Shown piece after piece: positions 39,027-49,447 of a DNA stretch of 64,000 bases (the first letter of the stretch is position 1; each line of letters begins with the position of its first letter). A model generated the notes under the pieces. The model searched no databases, was not told the origin of the DNA, and saw only the letters and a program-made list of their open reading frames with translations. This stretch comes from Crocinitomicaceae bacterium. GTDB lineage: Bacteria; Bacteroidota; Bacteroidia; Flavobacteriales_D; Crocinitomicaceae. The DNA lies in assembly GCA_030833845.1 (NCBI GenBank), contig JAURGK010000007.1:24739-88738 (forward strand), read 5' to 3'. Made by a program: the position numbers and the translations under genes.

Positions 39027-40493
39027 TTATTTTTTCACAAATTGTTTGCTGCTGTTACCAGCCGCTGTTTCAATTTGGATTGTGTAGATACCTGCTTTGA
39101 GGTCTTCTACATTGATTTCTTGTGTAATGCCATTGCCATTGTACTCAGCAACAACTTTGCCTGTAAGGTCAACGATACGAATTGCGTTCATAGATTCAGT
39201 AGCTGAAACAGTCAATATTGTATTTACTGGATTTGGGTAAACAGCAACGGTGTTGTTGTTTTCGTTCAATCCAGTTGTACAATCTTCACAACTTTCCCAA
39301 CATACTTCACCAATGGTAGCTGCACCTGTAACTGTGTAAGAACGGTTTGTAAATTGCCCACTTGGATCTGTAATTGTACAAGCTTCGCCACCTGCAAATT
39401 GTTCAGAAACGTTCCATCCGTCAATAGTGAATTTGTATTCAATTGCACCAGCTGGAATAGCTACAGTTACATCCCATACGTTGTCCATGTTGGCATCGGT
39501 CATAGGAGTACAAGTACCACACCAGCCGTTGAAGTTACCATTCAAGAATACACCTGCAGTTGTAGAACCACCGCCTGCAATGTAATCATTCATGTCTACG
39601 GCAAAAGAAACATCGTTCGTACAAACATCACAACTTGCAAAACAAACGTTAGGCAATGTAATGTCTCCAGCTACAGCATGAAAACGGTTTGTATACTGTC
39701 CGCTTGGATCAGTAACTGTACAAGATTCTCCACCAACGAATTCTTCTTGTGCATTCCAACCATCAATAGTGAATTTGTACTCAATTCCACCTGGAGGCAA
39801 AGGCAAAGTAGTTTCCCACATACCGTTACCCATATCAGTCATTGGGTTACAAGTACCACACCAACCATTAAATGTACCGTTAACAAATACACCACCAGCT
39901 AATGAACCACTGTATTGTGACATGTCTACGCGGAAAGTAACGTCATAGTCTTGAACAGCAAGTGGAACAGTGCGCTCATAAACAAAACGCCACCATCCTG
40001 GACCAAAATTGATATCAGCAGTTAGGGTGTTACCGCCATTTGAGATAGCAACGTTGTAAGTAATTGAACTTGCTGCTGCAGCAGGGCTGGCAATTTCAGC
40101 ACCGTTGATTACTTTAGCCAAACCAATATGAGCACCAAGGCCGTTCACTGTAAGTGTACCAGCGGCTGCATCATAGCTGTATGTTGCTGCGCCACCAACG
40201 TGTGGAGCAACGGGAGTGCCACAACCTTCTGGCGCACCTTGCCAAGCTTCTAGCCATGTAGAGCCGTCCATGTAGTGTGTCATGGTGCCATTGGCTTCAA
40301 ATTTAATTGAGTCGTCAAATAAACAAGCACGCGTAGTAACATCACCAGCGCCATTAGACCACCAGCTCATGTCGCCTGGGCCTGAAGGACCAACGCCCAA
40401 TGCAGCTGCTTGTGGCGCTAATTTCCAAGTGCCTTCAATCTGAGCAGAAAGACTCAAGATTGGAGCAAAAAGTAAAAAGTACAGTTTTTTCAT
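39027..40493 (-). CDS. Secreted protein with two tandem putative glucan-binding modules and T9SS type A sorting domain
   Basis: Signal peptide; two ~110-aa repeats (FRVDMSQYSG..VFVNGTFNGWCGTCNPMTD..YKFTIDGWNAQEEFVGGESCTVTDPSGQYTNR and FAVDMNDYIAGG..VFLNGNFNGWCGTCTPMTD..YKFTIDGWNVSEQFAGGEACTITDPSGQFTNR); C-terminal VYPNPVNTILTVSA...GIYTIQIETAAGNSSKQFVKK. Confidence 0.8.
   Translation of the reverse strand: MKKLYFLLFAPILSLSAQIEGTWKLAPQAAALGVGPSGPGDMSWWSNGAGDVTTRACLFDDSIKFEANGTMTHYMDGSTWLEAWQGAPEGCGTPVAPHVGGAATYSYDAAAGTLTVNGLGAHIGLAKVINGAEIASPAAAASSITYNVAISNGGNTLTADINFGPGWWRFVYERTVPLAVQDYDVTFRVDMSQYSGSLAGGVFVNGTFNGWCGTCNPMTDMGNGMWETTLPLPPGGIEYKFTIDGWNAQEEFVGGESCTVTDPSGQYTNRFHAVAGDITLPNVCFASCDVCTNDVSFAVDMNDYIAGGGSTTAGVFLNGNFNGWCGTCTPMTDANMDNVWDVTVAIPAGAIEYKFTIDGWNVSEQFAGGEACTITDPSGQFTNRSYTVTGAATIGEVCWESCEDCTTGLNENNNTVAVYPNPVNTILTVSATESMNAIRIVDLTGKVVAEYNGNGITQEINVEDLKAGIYTIQIETAAGNSSKQFVKK
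39260..39950 (-). repeat. Two in-frame tandem repeats coding for ~110-aa modules (boundaries approximate)
   Basis: High protein and partial DNA identity, e.g. aatagtgaatttgta(t/c)tcaatt(g/c)cacc appears in both copies. Confidence 0.8.
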
Positions 40494-40518
40494 TTTGTTA
40501 AGTATTAGAGGTTATTGT

Positions 40519-40540
40519 GTTCATAGTTTGACCTATGAAC
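40519..40540 (-). other. 5'-UTR hairpin of the T9SS repeat protein gene
   Basis: Perfect 8-bp inverted repeat GTTCATAG-tttgac-CTATGAAC. Confidence 0.5.
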
Positions 40541-40547
40541 GGGTTAA

Positions 40548-40568
40548 ATATAGTAAAAAATACAATAA
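40548..40568. promoter_or_regulatory. Putative PUL operator site (imperfect)
   Basis: ATATAGT-aaaaaat-ACAATAA; left arm 5/7, right arm 7/7 of TTATTGT-N7-ACAATAA. Confidence 0.5.
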
Positions 40569-40586
40569 GCAAAAAATGAGCTCAAT

Positions 40587-42890
40587 TTATTCAACAATAA
40601 TATCATCAAAAAGTTCAAATGCAATCTTGTGTGTTCCACATAAAATTTCAAAAGTACCTTTTTCCGCTCGCCATTTGCCATCGGCACTTATGCGTTTGAG
40701 GGTGTTTGCATCAAAACTAAATTCAAGTGTCTTGTTTTCTCCCGGACGCAGAGAAACCTTGTAAAAATCAATCAATCTTTTGTTTTCTGGAGTGGTACTG
40801 GCATATAAATCACTCAAATAAATGGGCACAACCATTTTTATATGAGTGTTGTTAGGGTTGCTTACATTCACTTCAATGTCAAAAGTCCCTTTGTTTTCGT
40901 CTTTGTGGGCAAATCTGACCCCATTGATCATACCCATAGCATAGGATAGCCCAAAACCGAAATCCCATTGTGGATTGTATGCATTGAACTGTCCAGATTT
41001 TGCTCTAGCAACACTACCGGGGTGGTCATAAAATTCTATCACCCCATCGTATCGAGGATAGGTGTAAGGCAATCTACCACTAAAATCTGCATCTCCAGAA
41101 AGTAAAAGAGCCAATGCATCACCGCCAAAGTCTCCGGGTAAATATGCCTGAATAATTGCGTCGCAGAGTGGTTCAATGTCATTGATTATTCTCGGCCTTG
41201 CTTCTAATAATACCAAAACAACCTTCTTATTTGCCGACTTAGCTAAGCGCACTAACTCCTTTTGTTTTTCATCGAGCTGAAGACTATGAATATCACCAGG
41301 TTTTTCTGTGGATGGCAACTCTCCTAAGCAGAGCACGACAACGTCACTTTTCTTAATAGCCTTTTGGTAAGCCTTTAAGTTGTCGAAGCGAGAGGCTTCA
41401 AAATCGTTCTCCATGAAGAGCTCCACTCCTTTTTGATAATCGACCATGCCGGGCGTAGGAAAGAGACGTTGTACAGCGCGGTAAATGGTTTCTTCCCGAG
41501 AATTGAAATTGGTATCTAAGCCCTGCCATGTGTGCGTCCAGGCGCCATTGAGCATATTGAGATTATCTGCCCCTGGGCCCGCAATTAAAATGTGCTGCTT
41601 TGCGTTTAATGGCAATACACCACCTTCATTTTTTAGCAAGGTGATTGATTCCAGTGCGGCATTTCTGGCTATTGATTTAAATGCGTTACTTCCAAATTTT
41701 GTGTATGAGTCCATGTCTGGCATCGGATTTTGGAAAAGCCCAAGCTTATTCTTAACATAAAGAATGCGGCGCACTGCATCGTTGAGGCGCTCCATGGAGA
41801 TTTTACCATCCTGTACTGCTTGAATCATGTCTTGACAGTAGGTTTTGTATTGCGGATTGGAAGGCACCATACTCATATCTACTCCGGCATTAAAGGCCTG
41901 AATCGCTGCTTCGGATAGTGAAGCGGCAGTATGATGCACGGTATGGAGCATAATAAAATCTTCCCAATCAGAGACTACAAAACCTTTGAAGCCCCAATCT
42001 TTTTTAAGCGTTTGGGTAAGTAGTTGGTAATTGGCATGGCCCGGTATGCCATTAACTACACCAGAATTGATCATTAGTGTCAGCGCCCCTTGTTCAACAG
42101 CGGCTTTGAATGTAGGGAGGTACAATTCTTGCAAGTATTTCTCAGGAATGAAAGCAGGTGTGCGGTCACGGCCTGAAAAACTTGCACTATAACCTACAAA
42201 GTGTTTGAGACACGCGGCAACGTGGAATTGGTCTACGTCGCCCTTCGGCCCTTGATAGCCTTCAACAAGTGCAACACCCATTTTAGTAGCTAAAACTGGA
42301 TCTTCACCTAGGGTTTCGAAGTGTCTTGACCAAAGTGGTTGACGACCAAGATCAAGCACCGGTGAAAAATTCCAAGGAATACCAGACGCTCTGCATTCAT
42401 AGGCCGTTACTTCGCCCATTTGCTTGGCAAATTCAGGATTCCATGTTGCTGCTAGTCCAATTTCTTGGGGGAATAAAGTACCACCAACGGTATAGTTCAC
42501 CCCGTGTATGGCATCTATGCCATAAAGCAATGGGATATTTTGTTCGTGTTTGAGGTATGGTGCATGAATATCCGACATCACAGATTTCCACTCTTCAAGT
42601 TTTAAAGTGTGCCAGCCCACGTTCAGCACCGAACCAACGTGATAAACCTCTAGTGCCTCTTTAAGTTTGGCTTCGTCAATTTGCTCTGGTATAAGCGCTT
42701 GTCCTTTTTGGTCCGTCTTGTGAATTGCGTCAAGAGTTATTTGGCAAGTTTGACCCACCTTTTCTTCAATTGTCATATTGGCAATGAGCGCCTCGATGTC
42801 ATTTTCAGTAGGATGGGTAAAATACAATTTATCAATATCGCTAGCGCTAAAAAGCAAAGCAACTAATAAAGAGAATGCAATAAATTTCAT
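40587..42890 (-). CDS. Glycoside hydrolase family 3 beta-glucosidase
   Basis: NIPLLYGIDAIHGVNYTVGGTLFPQEIGLAATWNPE...KGFVVSDWEDFIML nucleophile region...GFGLSYAM. Confidence 0.95.
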   Translation of the reverse strand: MKFIAFSLLVALLFSASDIDKLYFTHPTENDIEALIANMTIEEKVGQTCQITLDAIHKTDQKGQALIPEQIDEAKLKEALEVYHVGSVLNVGWHTLKLEEWKSVMSDIHAPYLKHEQNIPLLYGIDAIHGVNYTVGGTLFPQEIGLAATWNPEFAKQMGEVTAYECRASGIPWNFSPVLDLGRQPLWSRHFETLGEDPVLATKMGVALVEGYQGPKGDVDQFHVAACLKHFVGYSASFSGRDRTPAFIPEKYLQELYLPTFKAAVEQGALTLMINSGVVNGIPGHANYQLLTQTLKKDWGFKGFVVSDWEDFIMLHTVHHTAASLSEAAIQAFNAGVDMSMVPSNPQYKTYCQDMIQAVQDGKISMERLNDAVRRILYVKNKLGLFQNPMPDMDSYTKFGSNAFKSIARNAALESITLLKNEGGVLPLNAKQHILIAGPGADNLNMLNGAWTHTWQGLDTNFNSREETIYRAVQRLFPTPGMVDYQKGVELFMENDFEASRFDNLKAYQKAIKKSDVVVLCLGELPSTEKPGDIHSLQLDEKQKELVRLAKSANKKVVLVLLEARPRIINDIEPLCDAIIQAYLPGDFGGDALALLLSGDADFSGRLPYTYPRYDGVIEFYDHPGSVARAKSGQFNAYNPQWDFGFGLSYAMGMINGVRFAHKDENKGTFDIEVNVSNPNNTHIKMVVPIYLSDLYASTTPENKRLIDFYKVSLRPGENKTLEFSFDANTLKRISADGKWRAEKGTFEILCGTHKIAFELFDDIIVE

Positions 42891-42899
42891 GGGGTATTA

Positions 42900-43985
42900 T
42901 TATTGAAATACGCGTACGTAATCGACAAACATTTTTTGTGGGAAGCTTGTACTGGCATCCGGAGATCCTGGCCAATTACCCCCAACGGCAACATTGAGAA
43001 TGATAAAAAACTTTTCCCGAAATTCAGACAATTCTGCTGGGCTTGTATCAATAGAATGATACTCAACATCGTCTAAAAGCCAATGAATGGAGTTGGCATC
43101 CCAGATGATAGAAAAGACATGGAATTCATCTGCAAACTTACCGGAGCTAAGAGACTTGCTACCACCAAACTGCGCATGAGACCCGGCGTTGCTCCAGTGA
43201 ACAGTACCGTGAATGGTTCTGTCATTGGCACCAGCGCCGCCAATTAATTCCATGATGTCAATTTCACCACATTCTGGCCAACCGACTGAAGTAATATTGT
43301 CGCCAAGCATCCAAATAGCAGGCCATAGCCCTTGCCCATAGGGTAGTGCAGCACGAACATCAATACGACCATATTTCCATGATTTGATACCTTGGGTTTT
43401 AATTCGGCTCGAGGTATAGTTAGATGTATTGAAAGTTTCGTTTTTTGCTGTAATAGTTAATAAGCCATCCGACACTACAGCGTTGTCTTGCTTGTAATAT
43501 TGTAATTCGTTATTTCCCCAACCCCAATTGCCTGTTCCAATATCGTAGGTCCAGTCTGAGGAAAGGCTTGCGCCATTGAATTCATCGTGCCAAACAAGTG
43601 TCATGTTGGGATAAGACAAGGGACTTATAAATCCAGAGCTTGGTGCGCCTGTATTTCCTGAACTTATTTCAATTACAACCTCTTCTGTTTTCTCAATGAA
43701 GGAAGTCTGAAGGGTGTGTGCTCGTGTACGAATAGTGTAGGTGCCAGAAGAGTTAAATACATGCGTTGCCTCGCCATCTTGTGTTTCAACGGTAATGCTA
43801 TCGTTGTTGTCAAAGAAAGTTATGGTATAGAAATTTACACTGTCGGCACTTGCTTGTACATGGACTTCGCCATTGGTAATAGTCAGTTGCGTTTGTAAAT
43901 TACTTGGCAGCCCGGGTGTTTTAGGCTCGTCTGGATCACAACTAAATAATGATAAGCTGAGGAATATTAGTGTTAAGAACTTCAT
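42900..43985 (-). CDS. Glycoside hydrolase family 16 laminarinase/beta-glucanase lipoprotein
   Basis: Lipobox LFSCD; catalytic motif GEIDIMELIG; WHDEFNGASLSSDWTYDIGTGNWGWGNNELQYY. Confidence 0.95.
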   Translation of the reverse strand: MKFLTLIFLSLSLFSCDPDEPKTPGLPSNLQTQLTITNGEVHVQASADSVNFYTITFFDNNDSITVETQDGEATHVFNSSGTYTIRTRAHTLQTSFIEKTEEVVIEISSGNTGAPSSGFISPLSYPNMTLVWHDEFNGASLSSDWTYDIGTGNWGWGNNELQYYKQDNAVVSDGLLTITAKNETFNTSNYTSSRIKTQGIKSWKYGRIDVRAALPYGQGLWPAIWMLGDNITSVGWPECGEIDIMELIGGAGANDRTIHGTVHWSNAGSHAQFGGSKSLSSGKFADEFHVFSIIWDANSIHWLLDDVEYHSIDTSPAELSEFREKFFIILNVAVGGNWPGSPDASTSFPQKMFVDYVRVFQ

Positions 43986-43995
43986 TTTTTAGAAT

Positions 43996-44847
43996 TTATT
44001 GGGTCTTGAGTTTTAAATACCACTTAAGACCGCCTTCGTGGTGTCCGTATTGTAAATGCAAAGTAGAATCAGTGGCTGACAAAATTCGGTATACACGTGG
44101 GCCGGTGTAAAAACCCAGAAAGGCATTGCCCGAGATGGTTATAGTCGGGTCTCCGTCTTCTGTGAGCAACCAGCTTTCGTTCATTTGGTTATCAAATGGA
44201 GCAGTAAAGTCGCCTAAGTTTTGGTAAGAGCCAGGAAAAGAAGCGGCAAGAGAATTGTGTAGATAAACGTCTCCGTTGGTGATCATATCGAATTTAAATC
44301 CATTCAAATGGAACACATATTGGTCATTATACAATCCACATCCTGGTTTTTCGTTCGGGCCTGCTGCCCACCATTCTGGAGTTGGGCCCAACGCGCTTTC
44401 TGGGTCTGGGCCCACACCCATGTGGCCAGAAGCGGCAGAGTCAACGACCCAAACCTTGAACCCGGGGCCGCTGATGCCTCCGGTCAGAATAGTGTAGTAA
44501 GGGTTGTTGAGAAGGCCAAAGTCGTCATTGGCAATCGTTACTTGCTGGCTAGAACTTCTGCTTCCGCCCTTTCCAAAAACGGTTAATTTAATGGTGTAGG
44601 TACCTGCATAAGGGTAAGACGCCGAAACATTGGCCCCTTGAGCCTTTGACCCATTTCCAAAGTCCCAAACACATTGAATATTTGGATTGTTGGCACTTAA
44701 TTCTATAATATTTTCGTTGGCTGCAGATACAGTCATCGTAAATTCAGCATCGGCAGCTGAAGGCGCCGGGCCAAGAGTTGGCTCATATTTATTACATGCA
44801 ACAAGTGCAAGACCAATGCTAAGAATGCTAAGCAAAATTGTTTTCAT
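43996..44847 (-). CDS. PKD-domain surface glycan-binding lipoprotein (SusE/F position)
   Basis: Lipobox LVACN; PKD-like NIQCVWDFGNGSKAQGANVSASYPYAGTYTIKLTVFGKGG. Confidence 0.82.
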   Translation of the reverse strand: MKTILLSILSIGLALVACNKYEPTLGPAPSAADAEFTMTVSAANENIIELSANNPNIQCVWDFGNGSKAQGANVSASYPYAGTYTIKLTVFGKGGSRSSSQQVTIANDDFGLLNNPYYTILTGGISGPGFKVWVVDSAASGHMGVGPDPESALGPTPEWWAAGPNEKPGCGLYNDQYVFHLNGFKFDMITNGDVYLHNSLAASFPGSYQNLGDFTAPFDNQMNESWLLTEDGDPTITISGNAFLGFYTGPRVYRILSATDSTLHLQYGHHEGGLKWYLKLKTQ

Positions 44848-44864
44848 GGTTTTGGTTTTAGTGA

Positions 44865-46325
44865 TTAATAACCAGGGTTTTGTGTCCAATTACCCCCTGC
44901 AAGGTCAATCTCTACTTGTGGAATAGGAAATAATTCATGTTTGCCTACAACAAATCCAGGGATATATTGTGCGGCTTGGCCAGTGCGAACCAGGTCAAAA
45001 AACCGCAAGCCTTCTCCGGACAACTCCATTCGGCGCTCATTGTAGACTTTCTGAATATTATTGATAGATGCTCCAGGGACACCTGCGCGTGAACGCACCT
45101 GATTGACAAGTTGGGTAGCGCGTGATGCATTGCCAATCTGGTAATTAGCTTCTGCAGCCATCAGTAGAACGTCGGCATATCGAAGCACTCTGTAATTAAC
45201 CGGGCTAGTAAGGTCATTGTCTGGCAAGCCAATTTCACCTTGACGCTTGATGTATTTGTTGTTGTAATATCCTGTATGGCCTCCCGCTCCTATTGCATAG
45301 GTGATTGATGCTGCGTTTGGTTGAGAAGCAATAAAGGCATCTATGTCCAATACGGTAGCATCTCGGCGCACATCGATAGGGGAGAACGCGGCGTAAAGCT
45401 CCTGAGTAGGAAGGTTATAGGAGTTTCCATCTCCGTAAACTGGGCCGGTATACTGACGAATGCCTTGGAAACCAACCGCGGCGTTGCCCTCAAGACAGAT
45501 CAAACAGCCGTAGCTTCCGCCTTCAAGTCCTGTATATTCGATATCAAAGATAGTTTCTGGATTGCCTTCGGCAGCCACACTAAATAGTTGCGTATAGTCT
45601 TGGTAAAGGCTGTATTGCCCAGAAGCGATGACTTCTTCTAGAATTTCAGCCGCTTGGGTAAATTTGTTTTGATATAAATACACCTTGCCAAGCAAAGACT
45701 TAGCAGCGCCTTGTGTGGCACGCCCTTTTTGAGCTGCAATCGGATTAAGCACAGCAGCAGCAGCGCTTAAATCAGCCTCGATTTGGGCATATACTTCTTC
45801 TTTTGGTGATCGAGGAATGGTGCGTGCTTCTTCAATTCCAATGCGCTTATCTAAAATGAGCGGAACGTCGCCAAAGAATTTGACAAGCTCAAAATAATAA
45901 TAGGCACGAAGGAATTTGGCTTCTGCAATGATGTGTGCTTTTCCCGGAAAATCAATATTGTCTTGATGTTCAAGGATATAGTTTGCTCGGGTGATTCCCG
46001 TATAATTCCAACGAAACACACTGCGCAATTCTGCATTGACACCACCGTGGGTCATGTTGTCAATGTCGTGTAGACCTTTAGAATCATTGACGCTTTCTCC
46101 TCCGGCAATAGCGTTGTCTGAGGCAATTTCACCAATCCAAAGTGTAAGAAAGGAACCTTGAAGTAAGTCATAGGCACCAACAAGGGCGCGCTCGAAATCT
46201 TCGGGGGTTTGAAAGAAATTCTCTGCATCTTGTGCATATGGCGGATCTACAGAGAGAAATTTTTCACATGAAGGCAAAGCAAGAATGCCTACAAAAGCGA
46301 TTAAGGTATAAAGTAGTTTTTTCAT
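44865..46325 (-). CDS. SusD/RagB-family nutrient-binding lipoprotein
   Basis: LPSCEKFLSVDPP...AEAKFLRAYYYFELVKFFGDVPLI...LLMAAEANYQIGNASRATQLVNQVRSRAG. Confidence 0.95.
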   Translation of the reverse strand: MKKLLYTLIAFVGILALPSCEKFLSVDPPYAQDAENFFQTPEDFERALVGAYDLLQGSFLTLWIGEIASDNAIAGGESVNDSKGLHDIDNMTHGGVNAELRSVFRWNYTGITRANYILEHQDNIDFPGKAHIIAEAKFLRAYYYFELVKFFGDVPLILDKRIGIEEARTIPRSPKEEVYAQIEADLSAAAAVLNPIAAQKGRATQGAAKSLLGKVYLYQNKFTQAAEILEEVIASGQYSLYQDYTQLFSVAAEGNPETIFDIEYTGLEGGSYGCLICLEGNAAVGFQGIRQYTGPVYGDGNSYNLPTQELYAAFSPIDVRRDATVLDIDAFIASQPNAASITYAIGAGGHTGYYNNKYIKRQGEIGLPDNDLTSPVNYRVLRYADVLLMAAEANYQIGNASRATQLVNQVRSRAGVPGASINNIQKVYNERRMELSGEGLRFFDLVRTGQAAQYIPGFVVGKHELFPIPQVEIDLAGGNWTQNPGY

Positions 46326-46336
46326 GGCTTTGTTAC

Positions 46337-49300
46337 TTAAAATTTGATTTGAATACCGCTCATTAATGAACGCGCTTGTGGGTACATACCATAATCTACC
46401 CCTGCTGACAATACATTTGATGCGCCTAGATCAGGATCGAAGCCCATGTAGCGGGTCAGGGTGATGAGATTGTTAGTAGCTACATAAATACGTAATGATT
46501 CGATATTTATTTTTCGCAATGCACTAGCTGGCAGTGTATAACCAAATTGAAGGTTACGCAAACGCACAAATGAGCCGTCCTCGACGTAATAATCAGAAAA
46601 TAGATTATTGTTGGTTGGTCCGGTGGTGAGGCGTGGGTGCTCATTGGTAGATCCTGGGCCGGTCCAACGGTCTATGACATAAGCCAATTGATTGGCATAG
46701 GGTTGCTGGCGCTCGTAGTTGCGAATGATTTCTTGGCCAAGTGCAGCATAAACATTACCTGAGAGGTCAAATCCATGGAGTCTGAAATTAAAAGCAAAGC
46801 CCATTGTAAAGTCAGGTATAGCTGAACCAAGGTATGTTTTGTCTGAGTCATCAGAAAAATTGATTTTACCGTCGCCATTCTGATCAACAAAAATCAAATC
46901 TCCGGGCTGCGCGCCTTCTTGAACTACTGCAGCATTGTCTATTTCTTCTTGTGTTTGGAACACTCCGGCTGTTTGATAACCAAAGAAATAACCAATTTCA
47001 TAACCTTGTTCGAAGCGCGTTGCTACATCACCACCCACACTGAAAGCAGCTCCGGGAATATACTGAATGCCCTCGGGTACACTTACAACTTTATTATTAA
47101 TGGTGGTAAAGTTAAAATTGAGGTTAGTTTGTAATAATTTTTTGCGATCGGATTGATAAGCCACCTCAAATTCCCAACCTTTGTTAGATACGTCACCGGC
47201 ATTGATAATTGGCGGGTAACCCCCAGGGCCATAAGAACCCAATAATGCCGAAACATCTGGCTGGAAGAGTAAATCATTGGTGTTTTTGATGAAGTAGTTC
47301 GTTGTGAAATTGAGCACTTTTAACCATGTAAGGTCTACTCCCACATTGAGTTGACGTGTAGTTTCCCATTTGAGATCTGGGTTGGCAGGTCGGCCAATAG
47401 CAACACCTTGTGTGATGAGGTCATTGAAAACATATACCCCTTCTCCGTTAAGTAGGGCGCGGTAGGCAAAGTTTGGGATTTGGTCGTTACCAGAAACCCC
47501 ATAACTCAAACGAAGTTTAAGAAAATCAATGGTTTTGCTCTTAAAAAAGTCTTCTTCTGAAAGCAACCACCCACCTGAAATTGTTGGGAAAATACCCCAA
47601 CGGCTATTGGGGCCAAATTTACTCGAGCCGTCTCTACGAAGAATACCCGAAACCAAGTATTTTTCTTTGTAGGCATATTCTGCACGGGCAAACGAAGACA
47701 ATAAACGCTCTTTAAATTCCCATGAATTCACATTGTTTAAGAATCCTCCTTGAGCGGTATTGGCAGAAATGTCTGCATAGTCCAAAGAGTTATTTGGGAT
47801 ACCAAATGCCACCCCATTCAATGATTGACCTTTGCGTTCAAAGACAGATGCACCAAGAGTTCCTTTGATTTTATGGTCTTCATTCCAAGTTTTCTCATAA
47901 TTCAAAAAGGACTCAAAAGTAAGGTCTAAAAAGCTAGATCTTTCTTCGTAAACGGCCGCCCCTCTTTCGATGAAAACGCTGTCTGCGATTTCTACTTGTG
48001 GAGATTCTAGAGCGGAATTGGCAGCCGTGTTGGCGTATTTGCCATCTCCGTACCACACAAGTGGCGAAAAGACTTTACTGTCAACGTTGGCGTAATTGTA
48101 ATTGAATCGATTAGTGAAAGAAAGATTTTCATTGAATTCATAAATAAACTCCTCTTTACCAACAAATTTGTTTGCAGTGCTCCAATTGTACTGATTCATC
48201 ATTTGGGCAATTGGATTGATGATATCGCTTACCTCTTCCATGTATGAGAAGGTGCCAGGGCTGCTGTAAATGGGTTCATTCGGGAAGGCATTGATTGTAT
48301 TGTATAATACTGAGCCAATGCCATTTTCAGGCAAGGTGCTGCGCATATCAGAAGAGAAGAGCAATACAGAATTGAGTTTGAGTTTTTCTGACATATCTGT
48401 AGCAAAATTCAAACGCGCATTGTAGCGCCCAAAGTTGGCTTTGTCTGCACCAACAATACCTTCTTGGTTAAAATACCCAAGGCCAATAGAATACCTTGTG
48501 TTGAGCGTTCCGCCGTTCAATGATAAATTGTGGCTTTGTACAGGCGCATTGCTAAAAACAGAATCTTGCCAGTTGGTGCCGGTGCCTAGATTGGTATTGG
48601 CAAATGGCATGCTTTGGCCTCCAAAAGCAAAGGCTTCATTTTTAATTACAGCATATTCCTCGGCAGTAAGCAAGTCGAGTTTACGAGCTGTTTGTTGAAT
48701 GCCGTAATACCCGTTATATTCGAGACTAGGCTTGCGGTTAATGGCGCCATTTTTAGTTTCTACAATAATTACACCATTGGCAGCGCGCACACCGTAAATA
48801 CCCGCAGTGGCATCCTTAAGTACGTTGATTGACTTGATATCTGATGGATTGAGCGCGTTGAGCCCCTCAGAGTCGTATACTACGCCATCTACCAAAATCA
48901 AGGGGTCGTTGTCACCGAAGGTGGAAAGTCCGCGAATGCGAATGTTTGAAGAGCCGCCAGGCGAACCCGAATTGCTTGAAATAGTAACACCCGAAACTTG
49001 CCCTTGTAAGGCCTGGTCCATACGGGTCATATTCATCTTTTCCAAATCTTCACCCTTTACTTTTGAAGTGGCGCCGGTGAGTTCTTTGGATTTGGCAGTG
49101 CCGTAACCCACAACTACCACATCTTTGGTATCTTGAGACAATTCTTGCAGGGTTACACTAACTACGGACTTCCCTTCTAGAGGAAATTCGAGTTTTTCAT
49201 AGCCCATCGCACTAAAAATGAGCACCGCAGAGTCTAAATTGCCAACTTGAATTTCAAATTGACCCTTACCGTCAGACAAAAAAAGTTTTTTGGTGTTTTT

Positions 49301-49426
49301 CACAGTGATTTTTACATAAGGAACAGCTTCCGCACGTTCATTTAGTATAGTACCACTGACAGACTGTCCATAGACTTGCGAGACGCCTATTAATAAAAAT
49401 AGGGTCATGACGAGTTTTTTGATCAT
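46337..49426 (-). CDS. SusC/RagA-family TonB-dependent receptor
   Basis: CarboxypepD_reg-like N-terminus, VVVVGYGTAKSKELTGA plug, SNIRIRGLSTFGDNDPLILVDGV. Confidence 0.96.
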   Translation of the reverse strand: MIKKLVMTLFLLIGVSQVYGQSVSGTILNERAEAVPYVKITVKNTKKLFLSDGKGQFEIQVGNLDSAVLIFSAMGYEKLEFPLEGKSVVSVTLQELSQDTKDVVVVGYGTAKSKELTGATSKVKGEDLEKMNMTRMDQALQGQVSGVTISSNSGSPGGSSNIRIRGLSTFGDNDPLILVDGVVYDSEGLNALNPSDIKSINVLKDATAGIYGVRAANGVIIVETKNGAINRKPSLEYNGYYGIQQTARKLDLLTAEEYAVIKNEAFAFGGQSMPFANTNLGTGTNWQDSVFSNAPVQSHNLSLNGGTLNTRYSIGLGYFNQEGIVGADKANFGRYNARLNFATDMSEKLKLNSVLLFSSDMRSTLPENGIGSVLYNTINAFPNEPIYSSPGTFSYMEEVSDIINPIAQMMNQYNWSTANKFVGKEEFIYEFNENLSFTNRFNYNYANVDSKVFSPLVWYGDGKYANTAANSALESPQVEIADSVFIERGAAVYEERSSFLDLTFESFLNYEKTWNEDHKIKGTLGASVFERKGQSLNGVAFGIPNNSLDYADISANTAQGGFLNNVNSWEFKERLLSSFARAEYAYKEKYLVSGILRRDGSSKFGPNSRWGIFPTISGGWLLSEEDFFKSKTIDFLKLRLSYGVSGNDQIPNFAYRALLNGEGVYVFNDLITQGVAIGRPANPDLKWETTRQLNVGVDLTWLKVLNFTTNYFIKNTNDLLFQPDVSALLGSYGPGGYPPIINAGDVSNKGWEFEVAYQSDRKKLLQTNLNFNFTTINNKVVSVPEGIQYIPGAAFSVGGDVATRFEQGYEIGYFFGYQTAGVFQTQEEIDNAAVVQEGAQPGDLIFVDQNGDGKINFSDDSDKTYLGSAIPDFTMGFAFNFRLHGFDLSGNVYAALGQEIIRNYERQQPYANQLAYVIDRWTGPGSTNEHPRLTTGPTNNNLFSDYYVEDGSFVRLRNLQFGYTLPASALRKINIESLRIYVATNNLITLTRYMGFDPDLGASNVLSAGVDYGMYPQARSLMSGIQIKF

Positions 49427-49447
49427 GTTTATAGTTTTAGAGTGGGT

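Noticed and set aside
39354-39902. 182-aa plus-strand ORF opposite the T9SS repeat gene
   Set aside because: Cys/Thr/Ser-rich shadow of a repetitive coding sequence; the minus-strand frame has a signal peptide, repeats and sorting domain.
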